Source of the DNA: Candidatus Thioglobus sp.
GTDB taxonomy: Bacteria > Pseudomonadota > Gammaproteobacteria > PS1 > Pseudothioglobaceae
Length of the DNA: 35,804 nt
Assembly (NCBI GenBank): GCA_012964205.1
Contig: DTUI01000091.1
Span: forward strand, 53,853 to 89,656
Direction: 5' to 3'
The notes under the pieces were generated by a model. That model was not told the origin of the DNA. It was given only the letters and a program-made list of their open reading frames with translations, and did not search any database. Position 1 is the first letter of the stretch, and each line of letters opens with the position of its first letter. This document shows, in pieces, positions 28,327 through 35,804 of this stretch. Position numbers and translations under genes: made by a program.

Positions 28327-29636
28327 AATTCACCTATTAAAGAATTGCCGCGTGCAGCTGTAATTTTCACATCAACAATTTGACCAATAAGCGACTCATC
28401 GCCTTTGAAATGCGTATTGCGCATATTTTCCGTACGACCAAACATGTTGTCGTCTTTTCTGGCTTTATTTTCTACCAATACTTTTTGAATGCTGCCAACC
28501 ATAGATTTTGAAATTACTTCGGTAGATGCATTAATGGTTAGTTGGACGCGCTTTAGTCGTTCTTTTTTGACCGCCATACTAACATCGTCAGGATAACTAG
28601 ACGCTGGTGTACCAGGGCGTGCTGAATAAATAAAGCTGAAAGATTTGTCAAAACCAATGTCATTAATAAGTTTCATTGTGTCTTCAAAATCTTGATCATT
28701 TTCACCTGGAAAGCCAATAATAAAATCACTCGAGATTGAGATATCTGGGCGAATTTCACGCAGCTTTCTAATCTTAGATTTATACTCAATAGCCATATGG
28801 CCACGCTTCATCAATCCTAAAATTTTGTCAGAGCCACTTTGAATTGGCAAGTGTAAATGGGAAACCAATTCAGGCACTTCCGCATACGCTTGAATCAAGC
28901 TTTCTGAAAATTCAACCGGATGTGAGGTGGTATAACGAATGCGATCAATGCCGTCAATTTGTGCAACAATATTAATAAGTAATGCTAGGTCAGCCATTTC
29001 CTCATCATCCATTAAGCCTTGATAAGCATTAACATTTTGCCCAAGCAGATTAACCTCGCGTACACCTTGAGAAGCCAAGATTTCAACTTCTTTAATAACA
29101 TCATTAAATGGGCGTGAAACCTCCTCACCACGGGTATATGGAACTACACAAAACGTACAATATTTGCTACAGCCTTCCATAATGGAAACAAAGGCACTGA
29201 CACCGTTTGATTCGGGTTCAGGCAGGTGGTCAAATTTTTCAATTTCAGGAAAAGAGATATCAATACTGGTTTTTTTATCTCCTAACACTTCATTGACCAT
29301 TGCTGGCAGGCGGTGCAAAGTTTGCGGGCCAAAAATAATATCAACGTAAGGTGCGCGTTTAAGAATAAGCTCGCCTTCTTGAGAAGCAACACAGCCGCCA
29401 ACACCAATAATAAGCGCTGGATTTTTTTCTTTAAGTTTGCGCCAGCGACCTAATTGATGAAACAATTTTTCTTGCGCTTTTTCACGAATCGAGCAAGTAT
29501 TAAGTAGTAATACATCAGCCTCTTCAGGCTTATCTGTCAGGCTTAAATTGTGAGAATGTTTTAGTACGTTGACCATCTGATCTGAGTCATACTCATTCAT
29601 CTGACAGCCGAAAGTACGGATGTGTAATTTATTCAT
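28317..29636 (-). CDS. miaB: tRNA-2-methylthio-N6-dimethylallyladenosine synthase MiaB (radical SAM)
   Basis: [77 protein letters not shown]-like C-terminus. Confidence 0.96.
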   Translation of the reverse strand: MNKLHIRTFGCQMNEYDSDQMVNVLKHSHNLSLTDKPEEADVLLLNTCSIREKAQEKLFHQLGRWRKLKEKNPALIIGVGGCVASQEGELILKRAPYVDIIFGPQTLHRLPAMVNEVLGDKKTSIDISFPEIEKFDHLPEPESNGVSAFVSIMEGCSKYCTFCVVPYTRGEEVSRPFNDVIKEVEILASQGVREVNLLGQNVNAYQGLMDDEEMADLALLINIVAQIDGIDRIRYTTSHPVEFSESLIQAYAEVPELVSHLHLPIQSGSDKILGLMKRGHMAIEYKSKIRKLREIRPDISISSDFIIGFPGENDQDFEDTMKLINDIGFDKSFSFIYSARPGTPASSYPDDVSMAVKKERLKRVQLTINASTEVISKSMVGSIQKVLVENKARKDDNMFGRTENMRNTHFKGDESLIGQIVDVKITAARGNSLIGELCT

Positions 29637-29650
29637 AATGGGATAGCTAA

Positions 29651-30694
29651 TTAAGATTCAGCGTTTTTCTGAATGTGTAATGTTTGTGTTGGGTAGGCGA
29701 TTTCAGCTTTGTGCTGTTCAATAATATCAGCAACAGCTAGTAAAATTTCTTGTTTTATTTTTTGATAATTGTCTTTACTGGTGGTATTGGTAAAGGCGTA
29801 GATATTAAAATCAAGCGACGATGCATTGAAATAATTAAAGTAAACACGCAATGATTGAGATTGATCAATATCTTTGTGCTTTCTAAGTAGATCTTCTACG
29901 TCAGTCACAATACCTGGAACTTGCTTAATGTCATCATAACGAATGCCAACAATTTCTTTGATACGACGATTGGTCATGCGTGAAGGTGTTTCAATTGGAA
30001 TTGAGGCAAAAATAGAGTTTGGAATATAAACAGGGTTTTTGCTAAAAGTGCGAATGCGGGTCATGCGCCAGCCGATTTTTTCTACCGTACCTTCGAATTC
30101 ACTAGAACGAATCCAATCACCTGTTGAAAATGGCTTATCCATTTGAATCATCAAGCCACCAAAGATATTACTTAACATGTCCTTAGCAGCAAAGCCCATC
30201 ACAATACCACCCACACCACCAAAGGTTAGTAGGCTTGAAATTGAAAATCCAAGGTGTTGAGCAATCCCTAGAAGAATGGCAACAATAACTAAAATCTTAA
30301 TCAATCGTGTAAATAGGCGAACTGAGTCGTTATTAACACTATTATCAGCTTCAACTAAATAGGACTCAACGCCAGAGATAACACGCACCACACCCCAGGT
30401 AATAATAAAAATTGGGGTGATATCGATATACTCAACAACAGTACTAAGTGCAGTGATATCTGCTTTAAATGCATTGATGGAGAAAAATACCCAACCAAAC
30501 CAAATCAATACTTTTAATGGTGGAGAAACAGCATTGATTAAATGATCATCAAACTGATTTTTAGTTCGATTTGTATGTTTAGTGATTTGCTTTAAGACAA
30601 AGCCCAAGACCATATGAGTAGCTAGTGCCACGATAAATAAAATTCCAGCGGTCTGGTAGGGAGGTATATTTTGTAAAAATTCATTCATAATCAA
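29651..30694 (-). CDS. MscS-family mechanosensitive ion channel
   Basis: TM N-terminus then [41 protein letters not shown]...[28 protein letters not shown]. Confidence 0.92.
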   Translation of the reverse strand: MIMNEFLQNIPPYQTAGILFIVALATHMVLGFVLKQITKHTNRTKNQFDDHLINAVSPPLKVLIWFGWVFFSINAFKADITALSTVVEYIDITPIFIITWGVVRVISGVESYLVEADNSVNNDSVRLFTRLIKILVIVAILLGIAQHLGFSISSLLTFGGVGGIVMGFAAKDMLSNIFGGLMIQMDKPFSTGDWIRSSEFEGTVEKIGWRMTRIRTFSKNPVYIPNSIFASIPIETPSRMTNRRIKEIVGIRYDDIKQVPGIVTDVEDLLRKHKDIDQSQSLRVYFNYFNASSLDFNIYAFTNTTSKDNYQKIKQEILLAVADIIEQHKAEIAYPTQTLHIQKNAES

Positions 30695-30705
30695 TATTTT
30701 AGCGC

Positions 30706-31296
30706 TTATTTCAAATATTTGAGTGGATTAATTGTTTGTTCAAATTTGGTCATTTCAAAGTAAAAAGGCTGATCAGTTGTCATTGCAATGACTTGGCCTT
30801 TATCAACCGAATCACCTAAAGAAGCTTGTAATGATTGGGTTTGAGTATAGGTGCTATTAAATCCAAGTGGGTGTCGAACGATAATCATTTGCCCATAACT
30901 CTTCATTTTATCGCCAATGTAGATAATTTTTCCATCGCGAATAACACGAATTTCTTGCCCTTGATGTGAGCTAAAAGTTAAGCCTGGGTGTTTTTTAGAA
31001 TAGGTTTTGCTCACCTTGCTGTTAATTGGCGTCTTCCAACTTGAAGACGGATTGTGAGTTCTTTTAACAATGTTTTGCTGAGATTTGTTCGCATTTTTAA
31101 TGACTGTATGGTCTGTTATTCTGCGAGTTTTTTTCTCAACTTTGGCTACTTGACCAAAACGCTGATGGTTGATATTTTCTAAATTAGAAGATTTTTCAAT
31201 AACAATAACCGCTTGTTTTGGTGCTTGAGAATAGCAGCCACTTAGAGACAGTAAAACCACAATACTGAATAATTTAACCCACATACCAAACTCCAA
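30706..31296 (-). CDS. NlpD-like lipoprotein with degenerate LytM (M23-like) domain
   Basis: Lipobox LLSLSGCYS; C-terminal SHQGQEIRVIRDGKIIYIGDKMKSYGQMIIVRHPLGFNSTYTQTQSL...FYFEMTKFEQTINPLKYLK resembles the NlpD LytM domain but lacks Zn-ligand histidines; overlaps the yqaA-like gene. Confidence 0.75.
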   Translation of the reverse strand: MEFGMWVKLFSIVVLLSLSGCYSQAPKQAVIVIEKSSNLENINHQRFGQVAKVEKKTRRITDHTVIKNANKSQQNIVKRTHNPSSSWKTPINSKVSKTYSKKHPGLTFSSHQGQEIRVIRDGKIIYIGDKMKSYGQMIIVRHPLGFNSTYTQTQSLQASLGDSVDKGQVIAMTTDQPFYFEMTKFEQTINPLKYLK

Positions 31297-31846
31297 AAAT
31301 AATTAATACAATCAACCCATAGCCTAAGCGATCCATATATTTTTTTAACCATTTATCACAAGCACTGCCATAGGCTTTAACCAGCCCAGCAACTAGATAA
31401 TAGCGAGCGCCACGAGCCACTAATGAAATAGCAATAAAGGGCAATAAAGGCATTGCCATGCTGCCAGCGCTAATAGTAGCAAGCTTATAAGGAATAGGGC
31501 TGAACGCAGCAATACCCACTACCAAAATACCATATTGATCAAAAAATTCTTCAATCAAAGCAACTGATACAGGCTCAATAAGCTCATAATTGAGTAAAAA
31601 ACTAAGCAAAATATCGCCAAGTAGGTAGCCCACTAATCCACCCAATACTGAAAATATAGTCGCTATAAAGGCAAAATAGTAGGCTTTATCAGCTTGCTTT
31701 AAAGCCATTGGTGCCAATAAAATATCAGGTGGCGGGTAGGGTAAAACACTAGATTCTAAAAAACTAACAACCGCTAACCAGTAAATGGCAAATTTACTTT
31801 GCGCCCAATCTAATGATTTTTGATAAAGTTTAGAAAAAATTTGCAT
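31274..31846 (-). CDS. YqaA/DedA-like (VTT domain) membrane protein
   Basis: AVVSFLESSVLPYPPPDILLAPMAL, GGLVGYLLGD, FSPIPYKLATISAGSMAMPLLPFI, GRGARYYLVAGLVKAYG-type motif. Confidence 0.87.
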   Translation of the reverse strand: MQIFSKLYQKSLDWAQSKFAIYWLAVVSFLESSVLPYPPPDILLAPMALKQADKAYYFAFIATIFSVLGGLVGYLLGDILLSFLLNYELIEPVSVALIEEFFDQYGILVVGIAAFSPIPYKLATISAGSMAMPLLPFIAISLVARGARYYLVAGLVKAYGSACDKWLKKYMDRLGYGLIVLIIFGVWYVG

Positions 31847-31852
31847 GCAAAT

Positions 31853-32752
31853 TTAGCTATCTTTCACCATTGGAAAGCCTAACGCTTCGCGTGAATCATA
31901 ATATGTTTGCGCTACTTTTTGGCTCATGGCGCGCACTCGGCGAATAAAGCGAGCACGATCTGTCACACTAATTGCATGGCGCGCATCAAGTAGGTTAAAT
32001 AAGTGAGAGGCTTTCATGACTTGCTCGTAAGCAGGATACGATAAGGATTTTTCAATCAATTGCTGATTCATGGCTTCAGCTTCATCAAACTGCTTAAACA
32101 ATACGTCAGTATCAGCGATTTCAAAATTATAGGTTGATTGCTCAACTTCATTTTGATGGAATACATCACCATAGCTAACACCTTCAGTCCAAACTAAATC
32201 AAACACAGAATCAACACCTTGAAGGTACATGGCTAATCGCTCAAGACCATAAGTTAACTCACCTGCAACAGGCTTGCAAGCTAAGCCACCAATTTGTTGA
32301 AAATAGGTAAATTGAGATACTTCCATGCCATTAAGCCAAATCTCCCAGCCCAATCCCCAAGCACCTAACGTTGGTGATTCCCAGTTATCTTCAACAAAAC
32401 GAACGTCGTGCTTGGTTAAATCAATGCCAATTTCCGCTAAAGATTCTAGATATAAATCTTGAATATTTTTAGGTGATGGCTTAAGGATAACTTGAAACTG
32501 ATAATAGTGTTGTAAGCGATTTGGGTTCTTACCATAGCGACCATCAGTTGGACGGCGTGACGGTTGAACATAAGCTGCATTCCATGGTTCAGGGCCAATA
32601 GCGCGTAAAAAAGTTGCTGGATGGAAGGTGCCTGCACCCATTTCCATGTCAAATGGTTGTAACAATGTACAGCCTTTTGACGCCCAAAAAGTTTGTAGCT
32701 TTAAGATTAAATTTTGAAAAGAGGCAGTTGCATCTAGCTCTGAAATTGACAT
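31853..32752 (-). CDS. glyQ: Glycine--tRNA ligase alpha subunit
   Basis: [83 protein letters not shown]. Confidence 0.97.
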   Translation of the reverse strand: MSISELDATASFQNLILKLQTFWASKGCTLLQPFDMEMGAGTFHPATFLRAIGPEPWNAAYVQPSRRPTDGRYGKNPNRLQHYYQFQVILKPSPKNIQDLYLESLAEIGIDLTKHDVRFVEDNWESPTLGAWGLGWEIWLNGMEVSQFTYFQQIGGLACKPVAGELTYGLERLAMYLQGVDSVFDLVWTEGVSYGDVFHQNEVEQSTYNFEIADTDVLFKQFDEAEAMNQQLIEKSLSYPAYEQVMKASHLFNLLDARHAISVTDRARFIRRVRAMSQKVAQTYYDSREALGFPMVKDS

Positions 32753-32782
32753 AATAAATCAGCTTAAATAAGTCTAAAAATT

Positions 32783-32965
32783 AAAAAAATTTTACCGCAT
32801 CAAGCCTTACTCGATAAGGTATTTGTAAATACAGATGACGTAAAAGGTTGGGGGCTTTTTCTATAAAGCCGAGAAGATTTAAACATGAAGCCCCAAAATG
32901 CCAAATAGTAATATGGAGATAAAACCTTTTTTAGTAGTTATTAAACACTGATAGTGTTTAATAAC
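32783..32965 (-). ncRNA. Candidate structured ncRNA or long glyQ 5' leader (unclassified)
   Basis: No ORF. Minus-strand extended -10 (TGCTATACT, 32972-32979) then a 13-bp perfect hairpin at the predicted +1 (32937-32965), nested pairing AAAAGGTT/AACCTTTT and GGGGCTT/AAGCCCC, further hairpins (32819-32832, 32805-32819) and a 7-T run near 32783-32789. Confidence 0.4.
32937..32965. repeat. Perfect inverted repeat (13-bp arms, 3-nt spacer)
   Basis: GTTATTAAACACT-GAT-AGTGTTTAATAAC read directly from sequence. Confidence 0.9.
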
Positions 32966-32971
32966 AAGGCT

Positions 32972-32979
32972 AGTATAGC
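32972..32979 (-). promoter_or_regulatory. Extended -10 promoter element (TGCTATACT)
   Basis: Minus-strand TTTTTTTTGCTATACTAGCC; T-rich spacer, weak -35. Confidence 0.45.
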
Positions 32980-33011
32980 AAAAAAAACGATTTTGAATAA
33001 ATTAAAAAATA

Positions 33012-33995
33012 CTAGGTTATCTTTAATTTTAATAATTCTTCGTTAAGCTGTGCTTCAGTTAGTTGATCAAAATCTTCCAGTGTGTAAGTACTCAAACCAC
33101 CGCAAGCTTCATACCATGCGTAGCCAGAGGTCCAATCAGCATGCTCATAATCATCTTGACGCTGACGAACAACACACAAAATAGCTTGATCGCGATAAAT
33201 CAAATGATAAGGTTGCTCGTCACGATGTAAGCTTTCAATAAATTCCCAAGCATCACCAACTGAATTAAACCAATAGTTTATCAATGGATGCTTGTCGTTG
33301 TTTTCAATTGGTAGAGGCTTTTCTCTAATAAAGCATTGTAGGTGAAAATGATTCACCGACGCATAAGCGCCATAGGAGTTGTAAGCCAAACTAAAGCCCT
33401 TAATGTTTAAGCCAATACTATTGGCCATCATCCAAGCAAACTGATGAAGCTCAGCGCTCATTAATTGAGGGTGTTGCTGTTCGGCTTCAACTACCACTAA
33501 GCCGTGAAGCTTAGCAAATGGGAATTTGTTGTAAAAAAGTGATATGTTTTTTGAGAAAAACTTACCCTGCCAAAATAACTCTTTTTGTAAAAATGGTTTA
33601 TTGAAGTTAAAAGTATTCTCATCAAAATCAAGACTCATTCCTTTAGTGCTGGCGCCAGACATTCTTTTTGGGCGCAAGGCTCTTAATCGGTTGTATTGCA
33701 ATTCAAAGCTACCAAGATCTTTATAGTTAGTCACTTCAAGATCGTTTAAATCTAACTCAATCAGTTGATTAAAAACATCAATATCATCAGCTGCGCCTTG
33801 AAGCTCTTTTGATTTCAGCTGTTCAAATTTTTGTTTTAAGCCTGGTTTAAGTTGTCGCCAGAGTTTTTCATCAGACAATGCATTAGCAAGTACTAAAATA
33901 AACACACCGAGCTCATCATTTTCTAGCATTTTTTCCAAATTATTGGAAAATGCTTGTTCAAATTTCTGATTACTGGTAAATATAGGGTCAATCAT
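33012..33995 (-). CDS. HIT-superfamily nucleotidyltransferase/phosphorylase-like protein (VTC2/GDPGP or DUF4922-like)
   Basis: HIT-like sheet FPFAKLHGLVVVEAEQQHPQLM and active-site-like motif ASVNHFHLQCFIREKPLPIEN. Confidence 0.6.
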   Translation of the reverse strand: MIDPIFTSNQKFEQAFSNNLEKMLENDELGVFILVLANALSDEKLWRQLKPGLKQKFEQLKSKELQGAADDIDVFNQLIELDLNDLEVTNYKDLGSFELQYNRLRALRPKRMSGASTKGMSLDFDENTFNFNKPFLQKELFWQGKFFSKNISLFYNKFPFAKLHGLVVVEAEQQHPQLMSAELHQFAWMMANSIGLNIKGFSLAYNSYGAYASVNHFHLQCFIREKPLPIENNDKHPLINYWFNSVGDAWEFIESLHRDEQPYHLIYRDQAILCVVRQRQDDYEHADWTSGYAWYEACGGLSTYTLEDFDQLTEAQLNEELLKLKIT

Positions 33996-34150
33996 CGTTT
34001 TTTCCGTATAAAAATATTCATTATTTTCAATATAATGCCATAAATTATTAAATACTAGCCAAAATATGCCATTTTATTAGTATTTATGGCTATTTTTATC
34101 TAATTGTATTCGTATTTATTTGAAATTTAGCAAATATTTAAAATGACATA

Positions 34151-34176
34151 AAAAATGCGGCTCGAAAGCCGCATTT
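34151..34176 (-). terminator. Rho-independent terminator downstream of ahcY
   Basis: Minus strand AAATGCGGCT-TTCG-AGCCGCATTTTT: 10-bp stem, TTCG tetraloop and T-tract. Confidence 0.88.
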
Positions 34177-34219
34177 ATATTCCCTTGCGGGGAATGTACT
34201 ATTTTACTAAAGCTTGAAT

Positions 34220-35590
34220 CTAGTATTTATAAGATTCTGACTTAAATGGGCCTTCTTTAGGAACATTGATGTATTTAGCTTGAGCGTCAGTAAGTGTCGT
34301 TAGTACACCACCAAAACCACCAACCATACCAGCAGCTACTTCTTCGTCAAGTTTCTTTGGCAGAACTTCAACGTAAATATCGCCACCATTGTTAGCAAAT
34401 TTTTCATCAAATAAATGCATTTGAGCCAATACTTGGTTAGCAAATGAACCATCCATGATACGACTTGGATGGCCAGTTGCGTTACCTAGATTAACCAGGC
34501 GACCTTCAGATAATAAAATTAAGTAATCAGATTTATCATCACTTCTAAAGATGCGGTGAACCTGAGGCTTTACTTCATCCCATTGCCAATTGTCACGCAT
34601 ATATTGTGTGTCAATTTCGTTGTCGAAATGGCCAATATTACAAACAACAGCGCCTGCTTTAAGTGTTTGAAGCATTGCATCATCACATACGTTCATGTTT
34701 CCAGTTGTGGTTACAATTAGATCAGTTGTACCTAATAAAAGAGTATCGATGCCTGCTACTGTGCCAGTGTTGATACCTCCATTGTAAGGAGATACAATTT
34801 CAAATCCATCCATACAAGCTTGCATGGCACAAATTGGATCAATTTCTGAAATTTTAACGATCATACCTTCTTGACGAAGCGACTGCGCTGAACCTTTGCC
34901 AACATCACCATAGCCAATGACTAGTGCTTTTTTGCCTGACATTAGCATATCAGTACCACGCTTAATGGCATCGTTTAATGAGTGACGACAACCGTATTTG
35001 TTATCGTTCTTAGATTTAGTCACTGAATCGTTAACGTTGATAGCTGGCACTTTCAATGAACCTTCTTCCATCATTTCTAGTAGACGATGAACACCCGTTG
35101 TGGTTTCTTCACTAATACCGTGAATGTCATTAAGCATTTCTGGGTATTTTTCATGAAGCATTTGAGTAAGGTCGCCACCATCGTCAAGCACCATGTTGGC
35201 ATTCCAAGGCTTGCCATTGTCTAAAATAGTCTGCTCAATACACCATAAGAATTCTTCTTCAGTTTCACCTTTCCAGGCAAAAGTAGGAATGTCTGCGGCT
35301 ACCATAGCAGCAGCTGCATGATCTTGTGTTGAAAAGATATTACAACTTGACCAGCGAACTTCAGCACCTAAATCAACTAAAGTTTCCATTAATACGGCTG
35401 TTTGAATAGTCATGTGAATACAACCTAAGATGCGAGCATCTTTTAGAGGTTGTTCGTTGCGATATTTATTACGTAGTGTCATCAGCGCAGGCATCTCTGC
35501 TTCTGCTAGTTCCACTTCCTTGCGGCCGTAATCAGCCAAGCTCATATCAGCTACTTTATAGTCGTTATTGTTTAAAGTATTGTTGCTCAT
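34220..35590 (-). CDS. ahcY: Adenosylhomocysteinase
   Basis: [81 protein letters not shown]-terminal FKSESYKY. Confidence 0.97.
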   Translation of the reverse strand: MSNNTLNNNDYKVADMSLADYGRKEVELAEAEMPALMTLRNKYRNEQPLKDARILGCIHMTIQTAVLMETLVDLGAEVRWSSCNIFSTQDHAAAAMVAADIPTFAWKGETEEEFLWCIEQTILDNGKPWNANMVLDDGGDLTQMLHEKYPEMLNDIHGISEETTTGVHRLLEMMEEGSLKVPAINVNDSVTKSKNDNKYGCRHSLNDAIKRGTDMLMSGKKALVIGYGDVGKGSAQSLRQEGMIVKISEIDPICAMQACMDGFEIVSPYNGGINTGTVAGIDTLLLGTTDLIVTTTGNMNVCDDAMLQTLKAGAVVCNIGHFDNEIDTQYMRDNWQWDEVKPQVHRIFRSDDKSDYLILLSEGRLVNLGNATGHPSRIMDGSFANQVLAQMHLFDEKFANNGGDIYVEVLPKKLDEEVAAGMVGGFGGVLTTLTDAQAKYINVPKEGPFKSESYKY

Positions 35591-35619
35591 TTTTTCTCCT
35601 TTGGAAAATTTAAAAAAAT

Positions 35620-35686
35620 GAGCGTCGTTTTATGATTCTGATCGCCAAGCCTGATTGAAACTAATTTCAACGCAACGCTCCTTGGC
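35620..35686 (-). promoter_or_regulatory. SAH (S-adenosylhomocysteine) riboswitch upstream of ahcY
   Basis: Minus strand GCCAAGGAGCGTTGCGTTGAAATTAGTTTCAATCAGGCTTGGCGATCAGAATCATAAAACGACGCTC: P1 GCCAAG/CTTGGC, P2 TTGAAA/TTTCAA, pseudoknot GAGCGT...ACGCTC, located between metK and ahcY. Confidence 0.9.
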
Positions 35687-35711
35687 AGTTTGGTTATTAT
35701 ACCAAATAAAT

Positions 35712-35804
35712 TTATTTCAACAAATGAGTGCGGTCGGTTTTTTCCCAACTAATGTCATCTTCTGTACGACCAAAGTGACCATAACTAGCTGTTTGTTGAT
35801 AGAT
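35712..35804 (-). CDS. metK: S-adenosylmethionine synthetase, C-terminal fragment (truncated by window edge)
   Basis: Translated C-terminus [30 protein letters not shown]-stop matches the MetK terminal signature (AYGHFGR...WEKTD). Confidence 0.88.
   Translation of the reverse strand: MYQQTASYGHFGRTEDDISWEKTDRTHLLK

Noticed and set aside
34027-34135. Very AT-rich stretch with imperfect inverted repeats (GCCATAAAT...ATTTATGGC) upstream of the HIT-like ORF
   Set aside because: Likely promoter/UTR of an AT-rich genome; the repeats are interrupted and no specific element can be supported.
1-35804. Mobile elements, CRISPR arrays, tRNA/rRNA genes, toxin-antitoxin or defence systems
   Set aside because: No direct repeat arrays, transposase/integrase motifs, cloverleaf-like sequences or defence domains seen in the ORFs or gaps.

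Overview
AT-rich chromosomal window of housekeeping genes. Gene content and protein flavour look like a gammaproteobacterium, possibly the SUP05/Thioglobus/vesicomyid-symbiont clade (inference only; no search was run). I see no phage, transposon, CRISPR array, tRNA or rRNA. Most genes are on the minus strand in tightly packed, often overlapping operons: amino-acid biosynthesis (cysM, thrC, hom); a cell-envelope run (ftsB-ispD-ispF-murC-murB-ddl-ftsQ); xseA, smr, rpsT, hflD, mnmA, phoH, miaB; yqaA, nlpD-like and glyQ; and metK, a SAH riboswitch and ahcY. A plus-strand block carries murD and another carries a ferredoxin reductase, bolA and an mltD-like gene. The items most worth a second look are: (1) a HIT-superfamily protein resembling VTC2/GDPGP next to ahcY; (2) a roughly 180-nt structured, promoter-linked non-coding region upstream of glyQ; (3) an mltD-like lipoprotein gene whose signal peptide is encoded upstream of every canonical start codon, with ATC where ATG would be expected; (4) a terminator-like 31-nt palindrome inside the 5' end of the ftsB ORF; (5) a clear SAH riboswitch; and (6) broken canonical gene neighbourhoods (ftsQ without ftsA/ftsZ, glyQ without glyS).
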